Notes under the pieces: model-generated
Seen by the model: the letters and a program-made list of their open reading frames with translations, nothing else
Database searches by the model: none
What the model was told of the DNA's origin: nothing
Origin: CBDVBD01 sp965372135
Lineage (GTDB): Bacteria > Electryoneota > RPQS01 > CBDVBD01
Assembly: GCA_965372135.1 (NCBI GenBank)
Contig: CBDVBD010000051.1
Coordinates: forward strand, 1-19,623
DNA: 19,623 nucleotides
Reading direction: 5' to 3'
Part shown: in pieces, positions 1-6,993 of the stretch
How the letters are laid out: every line of letters starts with the position of its first letter
How positions within the stretch are numbered: position 1 is the stretch's first letter
Made by a program: the position numbers and the translations under genes

Positions 1-929
1 GTAAATTGTACTCCATTTTCGCCCCACAGAAAAGCACCCATACTATCTATTCTTTGAGTATAACCATCACGAATATGATAACCTGACTCTATATAACCAG
101 TAGCAATTACTCCCCCATAACCATCACTGATATATCTGTTTCCACTACCTCTGTATGACATGGTTTCTGGAAATAAAATGCCTTCATCTCCCCAATGCAA
201 GATACCATATTGATCAATTCTCTGTGTCCTTGGGCGTCGATCGCCTGGCTGAATAAGATCATCCCAGAAAGCCATGCAATATCCCGGATGGCCATCAACT
301 AATGCGGAATATTCGTTTCCAAAATTCGAGTTACCACTGATACAGATCCCATTATCCACCCAGGTTCCAACCCCATTGCCATTTAAATGCTGTCCGTATA
401 CTCGTAGCGGTCCTCGACGGTCACTCCAAGTGACGAAAAATCCTCCTAATCCATCTGATACCACATGAGCAGCGCCAACACCAATGCTGTCAATATCACA
501 CACCAGGGCCCCATCATCCCCCCACAACTTGTTACCCAAACTATCAATCCTCTGGGCATAAATCCTGGCGTAGTAGGTGGGATATTCGGTGTAAATATCG
601 TCAAATGCCACCACACATCCGCCGTTCCCATCTTCACACAGAGAGAAATATTCGGTTTGATACCAGCCAATTCCACCAACAAACACACCACCTGAATCCC
701 ACCGTGCGTAACCGTATTTATCTAATCTTTGGGCGTGAAGTCCATAATCAGAGCTACTCCACCATACGATAATCGCACCACCAGCACCATCGGATACCAT
801 CTGCGGTTCAAAAGCTTGATAGGCGACAAGTGTATTCTCGTATGGATCGTTGGACCACTGGGCGGTGGCTGAAAATATTGGAATTAGAAGGGAAATAGGA
901 AGGATTAGGAGAAATGTAACAATGCGCAC
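1..929 (-). CDS. Secreted repeat (propeller-like) protein, C-terminus cut off by the window edge
   Basis: The minus strand is open from a GTG at 929-927 to the window edge, giving 309 codons and no stop. An in-frame TAA lies seven codons upstream, so the GTG is the only sensible start; a weak GGGGT precedes it. The product opens with a Sec signal peptide (MRIVTFLLILPISLLIPIFSATAQ). At least five repeats of about 45-50 residues follow, each with the pattern 'SDGxGGxxxxW...AQRIDxxGxxxWgddGvxv' (for example YAQRIDSLGNKLWGDDG and TQRIDQYGILHWGDEG). Such repeats are common in secreted beta-propeller-like proteins of FCB-group bacteria, which often end in a T9SS sorting domain. That end would lie outside this window, so it cannot be checked here. 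The exact function is unknown; an extracellular or surface role is inferred. A promoter lies at 974-1002. Confidence 0.85.
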   Translation of the reverse strand, partial: MRIVTFLLILPISLLIPIFSATAQWSNDPYENTLVAYQAFEPQMVSDGAGGAIIVWWSSSDYGLHAQRLDKYGYARWDSGGVFVGGIGWYQTEYFSLCEDGNGGCVVAFDDIYTEYPTYYARIYAQRIDSLGNKLWGDDGALVCDIDSIGVGAAHVVSDGLGGFFVTWSDRRGPLRVYGQHLNGNGVGTWVDNGICISGNSNFGNEYSALVDGHPGYCMAFWDDLIQPGDRRPRTQRIDQYGILHWGDEGILFPETMSYRGSGNRYISDGYGGVIATGYIESGYHIRDGYTQRIDSMGAFLWGENGVQF

Positions 930-1368
930 GGTTCTACCCCACAGTTACTCAATCATGATACAACACCTGAATCAATATATACAAAGATATAGAAAGAGTC
1001 AAGCGTTTCTTAATGATGAAATGTAAAATATTTGTAAAATTTCACATTTTGCATGCCAGTAGCGGCTTCTTATAAAAGTTAAATTATTTCAAAATCGTCC
1101 GGATTCTAAATCATGAAAGAGCACAATTTTCAGGTTTTAGTGAGAATTTACTATTTTTTTTTCGTTTTGTCGAAAATCAGATTCGAAAATGTTTCGGAAG
1201 TTTGACAACAGGACAAGAAAGGTGTGGGACTAAATATTTTTCTAGGGGGGAGGACGCGATACTAAGAACTTTCCCCATCGGAATGTCCCCACAGTACTCA
1301 GTACAAATCGCGTTAATGTCAATATAATTCCGATTTATGTAAAAGTCAAGAGGAAAGTGTGTTTGGTA
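930..1368. other. Non-coding AT-rich stretch
   Basis: Apart from the promoter at 974-1002 I see no gene. The stretch is AT-rich, with a T-run near 1151-1161 and a repeated TCGAAAAT around 1169-1190. The 70-codon minus ORF at 1177-1389 has no ribosome site, no recognisable composition, and runs into the repeat array that follows. Confidence 0.5.
974..1002 (-). promoter_or_regulatory. Sigma-70-type promoter for the repeat-protein gene
   Basis: On the minus strand, TTGACT (plus 997-1002) is followed by exactly 17 nt and then TATATT (plus 974-979). It lies about 45 bases upstream of the GTG start at 929. The -10 box and spacer match three other promoters in this window. Confidence 0.65.
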
Positions 1369-1525
1369 GAATTGTTGATATTGTCTCATTGTTCGATTGT
1401 TACATTGTTAAATTGCTGAATTGTTCAATTGTTACATTGTTGAATTGTTGAATTGTTTCATTGTTCAAGGCGGGTTCAATCCATCCGCCCCCGCCCTCCC
1501 ACCCAGCGGATAGATGGCTCTGGGT

Positions 1526-1554
1526 CACCCGATTGAAATCGGGTGCTGTCACAA
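1526..1554. repeat. GA-loop hairpin element, copy 1
   Basis: A perfect 9-bp stem CACCCGATT / AATCGGGTG encloses the dinucleotide GA and is followed by CTGTCACAA. The second copy at 17863-17891 keeps CACC, GA, GGTG and CTnTCACAA but has a different, still fully paired, stem core. Confidence 0.7.
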
Positions 1555-1624
1555 GAGTCGGGTTTTTTCGCCAGTAGGGGACAGGGATAGCAGCGGGTAG
1601 ACAAGCCGGGAGAGAGATAGAATT

Positions 1625-1662
1625 GTCGGGTTGTTACGCTACGCTTCAGAACCCAACCTACG
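1625..1662 (-). repeat. REP-like palindrome A (GTAGG head on minus strand)
   Basis: GTCGGGTT (1625-1632) pairs imperfectly with AACCCAAC (1650-1657) and is followed by CTACG. On the minus strand it reads CGTAGG and then the palindrome. The interior shares GCTACGnTTCAGAACCC with the copy at 8156-8193. Confidence 0.65.
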
Positions 1663-1879
1663 TGCCCCCCATACTCCCTCCCATCAAGTGGGGCGAAATA
1701 TTTTAAGTAAGAAGAAAAAAAAGGCTTGTATTTAATGTGGGAAATGGGTAATTTATATTCAGAAGTTCACAAGTGATCAAGTTTACAAGTCAGCAAGTAC
1801 CCCCCGTTGGTCCTCCCCCGGAGATCCGCCAGTGGGCGGACAAGTCTGTCAGGTACCGGCAGGGTTGGCAAGTGAAATT
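1663..1879. other. Non-coding linker with short repeats
   Basis: This stretch holds a CAAGT array (ACAAGTgatCAAGTttACAAGTcagCAAGT, 1770-1799) and a 19-nt hairpin at 1824-1842 that recurs at 13337-13355. I see no gene. The 112-codon plus ORF crossing it is built entirely from repeat sequence. Confidence 0.5.
1824..1842. repeat. 19-nt hairpin repeat, copy 1
   Basis: ATCCGCCAGTGGGCGGACA occurs here and, identically, at 13337-13355. TCCGCC (1825-1830) pairs with GGCGGA (1835-1840). In both places it is embedded in short tandem arrays and lies near C-runs. Confidence 0.75.
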
Positions 1880-2092
1880 CGATTGTCTCATTGTTCGATT
1901 GTTAAATTGCCAAATTGCTGAATTGTTGGATTGTAACATTGGTCATGACGGGTGTCATACATCTGCCACCACTCCCCTAACCGGCGGAAAGATGCCACAT
2001 GGTCAATCGACTAAAGATTATTTGTCGGGTTTTTTCTGCCAGAAGGCGGATCTTCGACATCCGGCAGTCGCCGGATTCAGAACCCGACTTAC
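1880..2092. repeat. Composite repeat, copy 2
   Basis: This is a diverged second copy of the 1369-1662 block. It has an octamer array opening GATTGTCTCATTGTTCG, a C-rich linker with GGCGGAAAGATG, and then the palindrome GTCGGGTT (2024-2031) ... AACCCGAC (2081-2088). It lacks the paired GA-loop hairpin in intact form. It ends about 85 bases before the DUF362 gene. Confidence 0.6.
2024..2092 (-). repeat. REP-like palindrome B
   Basis: GTCGGGTT and AACCCGAC are perfect 8-nt inverted arms around a 49-nt interior, which holds smaller GC-rich pairs such as CCGGCAGTCGCCGG. The 3' flank is TTAC rather than CTAC, so the minus-strand head reads GTAA. Its left edge shares GATTATTTGTCGGGTTTT with the copy at 15759-15819. 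Confidence 0.65.
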
Positions 2093-2178
2093 AACATGGA
2101 ATTGCCGGTGATGGGAAGATATGGTCTATATATTATATCCTTTTCAGCCTGTAACCTTGGGAACACAGCGAATAGATC

Positions 2179-3549
2179 ATGAGTAGAAAACCACGAGGCA
2201 AAGGCTGCAATGGGAAGGGGATTTCGCGGCGGCGGTTTGTGACATCCTGGGTGATGGGGGGATTGGGGATGGCATTGACTCCGGGAGTGCTGCGGTCGCA
2301 GTTCAGATCCCGGTCGGGGGGATTGGATGAGCCGTCGGATTTGGTGGTGGTGCATGATAGTAATGTGTCGGTTGGGTCAAATATCAACCCGGAAGTGACT
2401 CGGATTATGATCGATGAGGGGATCAAGGCATACACCGGGGAAAGTACAGTGGGGGATGCGTGGCTATCGGTGCTGCCCGATATTTCACCGGAACAGGTGA
2501 TCGGGATCAAGGTCAATATGGCAAGTTCGTCATTGCCGTCGCATCCGGAATTGGTGTACGCTTTGGCGGACAGCCTGACTGAGATGAGGTTTGGGAGTGA
2601 CCGGTTTCCGGAAAACAACATTATCATTTGGGAACGGACTAATTATGAATTGATGGCGGGGGGATTGACGTACAATACCAGCACCGAAGGGGTGCGATGT
2701 TTCGGCACCGACACCTACGGTGTGGGATTCGCTTCGAACACGTATTATGTTCACGGCAACGCCCAACATTTCTCCCGGATTCTCGAGGAAATGATCGATC
2801 ACAATATCAACGTGGGGGTGTTGAAGAATCATTCTCAAGCCGGGGTGACATTGTGTATGAAAAACCATTACGGGAGTGCGGACAACATCTACAATTATTC
2901 GATGCACAACAGCTACTGTAATCCAGGTATTCCGGCGTTGAATCAGGTGATTCGGGACGAGCTGGACGGTAGGGATCGGGTAATGATTTTGGATGCGATA
3001 TTCGGGGCGCATTACGGGGGACCGGGCGGACCGCCGACATTCGTTCAAAACGAAATAATAATGGGTGAGGATCCGGTAGCGGTGGATGCCATCGGGATGG
3101 ATATTTTAGACGATCATGGCTGTCCTACAATCGGCAGAGCTCATCATATCGCCACTGCTGCGGATCCACCGTATTTGTTGGGGAATTATGATCGGGAACA
3201 GATAAATATAATCAGAGTGGAAGAACCGTCGTCGAATGCGGTGGGGGGACAACCGGAAAACGTGATTCCCACTTTGGCGGTGCTGCATACCAACTATCCC
3301 AATCCGTTCAATCCGCGGACTACGATTCCGTTTCAGTTAGCAGTACCGACGGCGGTGTGGTTGGAAGTGTTCGATGTCAGGGGTCGGCGGGTGAAGGTGC
3401 TGCTTCATGATCGGTTGGCAGCGGGGGAATACGAGGTGTTGTGGGATGGGACGAATCAGGCGGGGAAGGCGGTGTCGTCCGGGAGGTATTTCTGCCGGTT
3501 GACGGGACCGGAAATTTTATTGACCAGAGCGATGACGTTGTTAAAGTAA
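2179..3549 (+). CDS. Tat-exported DUF362 protein with a C-terminal T9SS type A sorting domain
   Basis: 456 residues. A twin-arginine signal (SRRRFVTSWV, residues 17-26) with a hydrophobic stretch points to Tat export, often used for proteins folded with a cofactor. The middle is DUF362-like. It has 'IGIKVNM', the family's KNH...VTLCMKNHYGSADN segment (a conserved K-x-H then KN-x-x-G), and DPVAVDAIGMDIL. No ferredoxin-type CxxCxxC cluster is visible. The last 90 residues form a FlgD-like/T9SS type A sorting domain: NYPNPFNP, then VFDVRGRRV, WDGTNQAG, SSGRYF and a terminal LLK. The protein is therefore probably delivered to the cell surface or released. The ribosome site before the ATG is poor. 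A related Tat-DUF362 gene lies at 4806. The biochemical activity of DUF362 proteins is not settled. Confidence 0.85.
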   Translation: MSRKPRGKGCNGKGISRRRFVTSWVMGGLGMALTPGVLRSQFRSRSGGLDEPSDLVVVHDSNVSVGSNINPEVTRIMIDEGIKAYTGESTVGDAWLSVLPDISPEQVIGIKVNMASSSLPSHPELVYALADSLTEMRFGSDRFPENNIIIWERTNYELMAGGLTYNTSTEGVRCFGTDTYGVGFASNTYYVHGNAQHFSRILEEMIDHNINVGVLKNHSQAGVTLCMKNHYGSADNIYNYSMHNSYCNPGIPALNQVIRDELDGRDRVMILDAIFGAHYGGPGGPPTFVQNEIIMGEDPVAVDAIGMDILDDHGCPTIGRAHHIATAADPPYLLGNYDREQINIIRVEEPSSNAVGGQPENVIPTLAVLHTNYPNPFNPRTTIPFQLAVPTAVWLEVFDVRGRRVKVLLHDRLAAGEYEVLWDGTNQAGKAVSSGRYFCRLTGPEILLTRAMTLLK

Positions 3550-3562
3550 AGATCGAAATAGA

Positions 3563-3592
3563 CTCGCGCAAAGCTCGCAAAGACGCAAAGAA
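3563..3592 (+). repeat. CGCAAAG repeat, copy 1
   Basis: CTCGCGCAAAGCTCGCAAAG followed by ACGCAAAGAA: three CGCAAAG units 9-12 nt apart, starting 13 nt after the stop of the DUF362 gene. Related copies lie at 4218-4247 and 7969-8015, each just downstream of a plus-strand stop codon. Confidence 0.65.
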
Positions 3593-3634
3593 GACTGATT
3601 CATTATTATAAAAACTGTAATGAGGGAAATGATG

Positions 3635-4213
3635 ATGAGACAAGCATGGTTAGTGTGGGGTTTGAGTGTGATGTTTTGTTTGGGATTGGTGATAGTCGGG
3701 TGTGAAGAGGATGAAGGGGATAACGGGAACGGTGGAACCTCGATACAGATAGTGGATTTGCTGCCGGGAGATGGGATAATCAGCGGCTGGAACAAGGGCA
3801 CAGAGCAAAATGATTTTCAGGAAGCATATGACGAAGCGGGTCTCTATGCGATTATTAACGGTGGAGCCCAGATATATATCGACCATGGTATGGAATCGGC
3901 GGTACAACAGATATACCGGGGAACAATTGGTACTACCGCTGCCGAGTTAGTGCTTTTTATCACCGATCAAGGGAATGCCACCAACTGTGAAAATTTGTAC
4001 AACGATCCGAATATATTACCTCCGGTTGTGACACCTTTAGAGAACATAGGGGATGAAGCTCAAATAGACAGGTCACCTCCATTTCATTTGAGTGTTTTTT
4101 TCCGTAAAGATGGGTTTTTCGTTGAAATAACCATTGAAAAAGCGGGCGATCCGGACGCAGCGGAAACCATCGCGATGCTGTTTGCCAATAATGTGGATTC
4201 GAATATTCCGTAG
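3635..4213 (+). CDS. Small lipoprotein, DUF6599-like
   Basis: Four in-frame ATGs are possible (3620, 3629, 3632, 3635). I chose 3635 because GAGGGA at 3622-3627 then sits at a good ribosome-site distance and actually overlaps the 3620 ATG. From 3635 the product is 192 residues: MR, a hydrophobic stretch, and a lipobox-like LVIVGC followed by acidic EEDEGD, so it is likely a lipoprotein. The segment GLYAIINGGAQIYIDHGM resembles the 'LyeyIdGgAelYldyGf' core of DUF6599 proteins, an assignment from memory that is moderately secure. DUF6599 proteins have no established function. The gene sits between two DUF362 genes on the same strand, which suggests, but does not prove, a shared role in the envelope. 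Confidence 0.75.
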   Translation: MRQAWLVWGLSVMFCLGLVIVGCEEDEGDNGNGGTSIQIVDLLPGDGIISGWNKGTEQNDFQEAYDEAGLYAIINGGAQIYIDHGMESAVQQIYRGTIGTTAAELVLFITDQGNATNCENLYNDPNILPPVVTPLENIGDEAQIDRSPPFHLSVFFRKDGFFVEITIEKAGDPDAAETIAMLFANNVDSNIP

Positions 4214-4217
4214 ATGG

Positions 4218-4247
4218 GCTCGCGCAGAGCTCGCAGAGAGCGCAAAG
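4218..4247 (+). repeat. CGCAAAG repeat, copy 2
   Basis: GCTCGCGCAGAGCTCGCAGA followed by GAGCGCAAAG starts a few bases after the lipoprotein stop. It differs from the copy at 3563-3592 by a handful of substitutions (CAAAG to CAGAG). Confidence 0.6.
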
Positions 4248-4280
4248 ATAATCAGAAAACTAAAATATAGATATTAAATA

Positions 4281-4712
4281 ATGATGAATTTTACTTCAGG
4301 GATTTCAATAACTAAAGACATATTTCAATTTCTCAATTTTTTGAAAGGAATTGTTGGTTCAGATGTCATATCGGCCTATTTTAGGTATGACGCAACTAGA
4401 GTTAAAGGCTCATCAAAAATTAAAGTAAAACTACATACAACAGAAACTAACGAGGTTTTCTGGTTTACAGTAAAGCCAATTGAAGACTATATATTCATCC
4501 GCTTCCCTCTCAACGATTCTGGTTGTGAAGAACGTATTGCCTGTGTTAATGACGAAATTCTACCTGATCCAAACTATTGGCGCTGGGTTCAAGCAGCAAG
4601 AACAGGGACAATTGTAAATGGGACGCATGAACCAGCAAATGCAAAAGTAGATTTTATCGTTGTTGGTTACAAACCCAAGGCAATCATAAAACATTTAAGC
4701 CGCAATGCATAA
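4281..4712 (+). CDS. Hypothetical protein, AT-rich orphan ORF
   Basis: 143 codons with tandem ATGs at 4281 and 4284 and no clear ribosome site. I do not recognise the family. There is no signal peptide or membrane segment. The predicted chain mixes beta-rich stretches (KIKVKLHTTETNEVFWFTV, DYIFIRFPL, VDFIVVGYKPK) with a short acidic linker, and ends ...IIKHLSRNA. Base and codon use differ sharply from the neighbours: A/T-rich third positions here against the GGG/CGG-rich style of the flanking genes. It is bracketed by repeat elements (4218-4247 and 4725-4748). Acquisition by transfer is plausible. A small intracellular protein is the safest description, and there is some chance that it is not expressed. 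Confidence 0.55.
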   Translation: MMNFTSGISITKDIFQFLNFLKGIVGSDVISAYFRYDATRVKGSSKIKVKLHTTETNEVFWFTVKPIEDYIFIRFPLNDSGCEERIACVNDEILPDPNYWRWVQAARTGTIVNGTHEPANAKVDFIVVGYKPKAIIKHLSRNA

Positions 4713-4724
4713 CAAGGGGGGGAA

Positions 4725-4748
4725 GGGCAGGCTAAAGCCGCCCCTACG
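4725..4748 (-). repeat. REP-like palindrome (GGCTAAAGCC type), copy 1
   Basis: GGGC-A-GGCT, loop AA, then AGCC-GCCC: an 8-bp stem with one bulged A, followed by CCTACG. On the minus strand it begins CGTAGG. It shares AGGGCAGGCTAAAGC and CTACG with 13452-13474. Confidence 0.65.
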
Positions 4749-4805
4749 CGAAGATTCTTCCGCCACTGAAAGGCAAGCTCTGCGCGGAGATGTCTAAAGG
4801 GAACA

Positions 4806-5717
4806 ATGAAACGGCGTGATTTTATCAAGACCGGTGTGATAGGGGCGGTTGGGGGAGTGGCAGCGGTGCGGCACGGGTTATGGGCGCAAGCGGAAGAACC
4901 GGCTCAGGTGTACATCGCCACTGAGGAACCGGCGGCGGGAGTTCGGGGGGTGTTGGATGCGATGGGGGGGATATCCAGGTTTGTGCAGCCGGATTCGATG
5001 GTGGCGATCAAGCCGAATATTTCATTTCCCAATCCGGCATCATGGTCCACTACTACAAGTCCCGAAGTAGTAAAGGCGGTGGCGGATTTGTGTGTGGACG
5101 CCGGTGCCAAGCGTATATTCATTGTGGATAATCCCCTGCAGGGGGATGCGGAGAAGAATTTGAAGCGTACCGGACTGCAGAACGCTATCCCTGAGGAAAA
5201 CGGGGTGCAGTTTTTGATGCTCAAGGACGAACGGAAATATGAGGAGATTTCGATCCGGGGTACTAAAGAACTGACGTCTGTGAAAGTAGCGAAGATATTG
5301 TCCAAGGTGGATTGTTTTATCAATGTTCCGGTGGCGAAGGCGCACCGGGAAACCAGTGTCAGTATGGGGGTAAAGAATCTGATGGGGGTGATCTGGGATC
5401 GTCAGGTTTTTCATAAACAGCTGGATTTGCATCGTGCGTTGGGGGAATTGATTCTATATGTTCGACCGGATTTGACGATTATGGATGCCACTCGGGGATT
5501 GCAGACCAACGGTCCTGAAGGTCCGGGGAAAGTGGGAAGTATCGGTAAGATCATAGCCAGCGATGATACATTAGCGGTGGATGCGGTGACGGTACTGCAG
5601 GGGACTTGGAGCCGGATGGCGTTGACACCTAAGGATGTACTGCATTTACGGTATGCAGCGGAATTAGGGGCGGGAGTGATCGATCCGGACCGGATTACGC
5701 AGACTGAGATCGAATAA
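4806..5717 (+). CDS. Tat-exported DUF362 protein
   Basis: 303 residues, preceded by AAAGGGAAC at ribosome-site distance from ATG 4806. The N-terminus MKRRDFIKTGVIGAVGG is a textbook twin-arginine signal (KRRDFIK), with likely cleavage after LWAQA. The rest is one DUF362 domain: VAIKPNISF, PEVVKAVADLCVDAGAKRIFIVDNP, then VPVAKAHRETSVSMGVKNLMG (the conserved K-x-H ... KN-x-x-G segment) and SDDTLAVDAVTVLQG near the end. Unlike the gene at 2179 it has no sorting domain and only two cysteines, so it should be a soluble periplasmic protein. DUF362 proteins often occur beside iron-sulfur or radical-enzyme genes, but none is seen here. The gene ends 43 bases before the glycosyltransferase pair. Function is unassigned. 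Confidence 0.88.
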   Translation: MKRRDFIKTGVIGAVGGVAAVRHGLWAQAEEPAQVYIATEEPAAGVRGVLDAMGGISRFVQPDSMVAIKPNISFPNPASWSTTTSPEVVKAVADLCVDAGAKRIFIVDNPLQGDAEKNLKRTGLQNAIPEENGVQFLMLKDERKYEEISIRGTKELTSVKVAKILSKVDCFINVPVAKAHRETSVSMGVKNLMGVIWDRQVFHKQLDLHRALGELILYVRPDLTIMDATRGLQTNGPEGPGKVGSIGKIIASDDTLAVDAVTVLQGTWSRMALTPKDVLHLRYAAELGAGVIDPDRITQTEIE

Positions 5718-5760
5718 CGTTATCCTAACTTGACTAACATCGGTTGATTGTTTCCCACCA

Positions 5761-6993
5761 ATGACAAATTATAACAATTCCAGTCAAAAACCTTCCATTC
5801 TTTTTATTTCCAACGTTGAACGGTCGGATGCGATAGTCAGGTCTCAGGGGATTCCATTGGTAGATCATTTGAGTCGGCAAGGGTTCTCGATGGGATTGTT
5901 GTCGATGGAGACGGTGAGGACGTTGGCGTCCGAGGATGACAGGGTGATTCGGGACCGGTTGGGGGATCGGGTGCAGTTGCATCCGGTGCGTATGGACCGG
6001 TGGATGTGGTTGAAGGGGTGGATCCGGAAGCTGTTGTGGGGGATTATTGGAACGCTTCGGGTGCAGAAACGGCACCGGTATCAGGTGCTGCACGCTCGCA
6101 GTTTCGAACCAGCGGTGATGGCGTGGTTGGCGACCAGGTTATACGGGGGGAAATGGATTTACGATACCCGGAATTTTTATTGGGAAGAGAAGGTGGAATT
6201 GGGGCGGATTGGCGATAATGTATTTGCCAAGTGTGGATTTGCGTTTGACCGGTATTTGGTGCGAAAGGCGGACCGGGTGGTGGCGGTGACGGAAGCGGCG
6301 CGGGAGATTTATGGGGATCAGATTAACGATAAAGAAATAAGCAAGAAAATTGAAGTTATTCACAATAATTTCGATCCAGCACGATTTGGATTGGATGATG
6401 GGATTCGGGAAACGCGACGGCAGGAACTTGGAATACAGGATCGGATTGTGTTGGTGTATTCGGGATCGTTGGTGCCGTGGAATTGTTTCGAAGAAATGGC
6501 AAGGTTCTGCAGTAGATTTCAAACTCATTATCCTATAGGATTACCGGTATGGTGTTCATACGAATGGTCTGAGGATTCGAAGCGATGGGCGGGGGAATTG
6601 ATATCGGACGAAGTCAGGTTGTTAGGTTTAGCTCCTGAGGAAGTGGGCGACATATTGCGTGCTTCTGATGTGGGGATGATGTTTTTGGCGGGTACCATTT
6701 CACGCAGGACAACTATACCAATCAAGTTTGCGGAATATTTGGCGTGCGGGCTGCCGGTGGTGTTGAATGCCGGGTTGATCGATCCGGAGGCGATTGTCAA
6801 GAAGTACCGGGTGGGGGTGGTGTTACCGGATTTCAGCAATGCTGCAATGGACCGGGGGATCGATCAGTTGTGGGAATTGCTGCAGGATCCTGAGTTGAAG
6901 CATCGAGCGCATGAAGTGGCGACCAAGGAATTTCATTTCGATCAGGCGATTGAAAGTTATCGGCAATGTTATCAGAATCTTATGACCCAATAG
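5761..6993 (+). CDS. Glycosyltransferase, GT4-like (GT-B fold)
   Basis: 410 residues, within the normal range for GT4 enzymes. The N-terminal half has a Rossmann-like opening (KPSILFISNVERSD) and the acceptor-side segment WIYDTRNFYWEEKVELG. The C-terminal half has VYSGSLVPW and the donor-binding loop around residues 321-335 (IKFAEYLACGLPVVLN), which carries the conserved glutamate of retaining GT-B enzymes. No signal peptide or membrane span is present, so it should act at the cytoplasmic face on a nucleotide-sugar. No Shine-Dalgarno sequence is obvious before ATG 5761. It overlaps the next gene by 28 bases, implying one transcript. The probable role is assembly of a surface polysaccharide or glycolipid; donor and acceptor cannot be read from the sequence. 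Confidence 0.85.
   Translation: MTNYNNSSQKPSILFISNVERSDAIVRSQGIPLVDHLSRQGFSMGLLSMETVRTLASEDDRVIRDRLGDRVQLHPVRMDRWMWLKGWIRKLLWGIIGTLRVQKRHRYQVLHARSFEPAVMAWLATRLYGGKWIYDTRNFYWEEKVELGRIGDNVFAKCGFAFDRYLVRKADRVVAVTEAAREIYGDQINDKEISKKIEVIHNNFDPARFGLDDGIRETRRQELGIQDRIVLVYSGSLVPWNCFEEMARFCSRFQTHYPIGLPVWCSYEWSEDSKRWAGELISDEVRLLGLAPEEVGDILRASDVGMMFLAGTISRRTTIPIKFAEYLACGLPVVLNAGLIDPEAIVKKYRVGVVLPDFSNAAMDRGIDQLWELLQDPELKHRAHEVATKEFHFDQAIESYRQCYQNLMTQ

Larger units (their letters stand above)
1369..1662. repeat. Composite repeat, copy 1 (octamer array plus hairpins)
   Basis: In order, this block holds an imperfect array of ATTGTTnA-type octamers (1369-1468), a C-rich linker containing AGCGGATAGATGG, the GA-loop hairpin at 1526-1554, GTCGGGTTTTTTCGCCAG at 1557-1574, and the REP-like palindrome at 1625-1662. 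The same order recurs in diverged form at 1880-2092: both copies open with GATnTTGTCTC/GATTGTCTC-like sequence and share CATTGTTCGATTGTTA, GTCGGGTTTTTT and TTCAGAACCC. It is non-coding. Confidence 0.65.

Noticed and set aside
1177..1389. Minus-strand ORF of 70 codons
   Set aside because: No ribosome site, no recognisable family, and its start lies in the octamer array; best explained as chance in AT-rich DNA.
1369..1468. Possible CRISPR array
   Set aside because: Units are about 8 bases long and without spacers; this is an imperfect short tandem repeat.
1471..1490. tRNA-like T-loop (GGTTCAATCC)
   Set aside because: The flanking bases do not form a T-stem and no acceptor or anticodon arm is present.
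1773..2111. Plus-strand ORF of 112 codons
   Set aside because: It is made entirely of repeat sequence (CAAGT array, 19-nt hairpin, octamer array, palindrome B), with no ribosome site and no protein-like composition.
4700..4720. Integron attC-like end (GCATAAC) after the orphan ORF
   Set aside because: No matching GTTnnnn partner 60-130 bases away and no imperfect palindrome between; the following sequence is a REP-like element.
5734..6093. Minus-strand ORF opposite the GT4 gene
   Set aside because: His/Pro-rich shadow frame caused by GC-skewed codon use on the coding strand.
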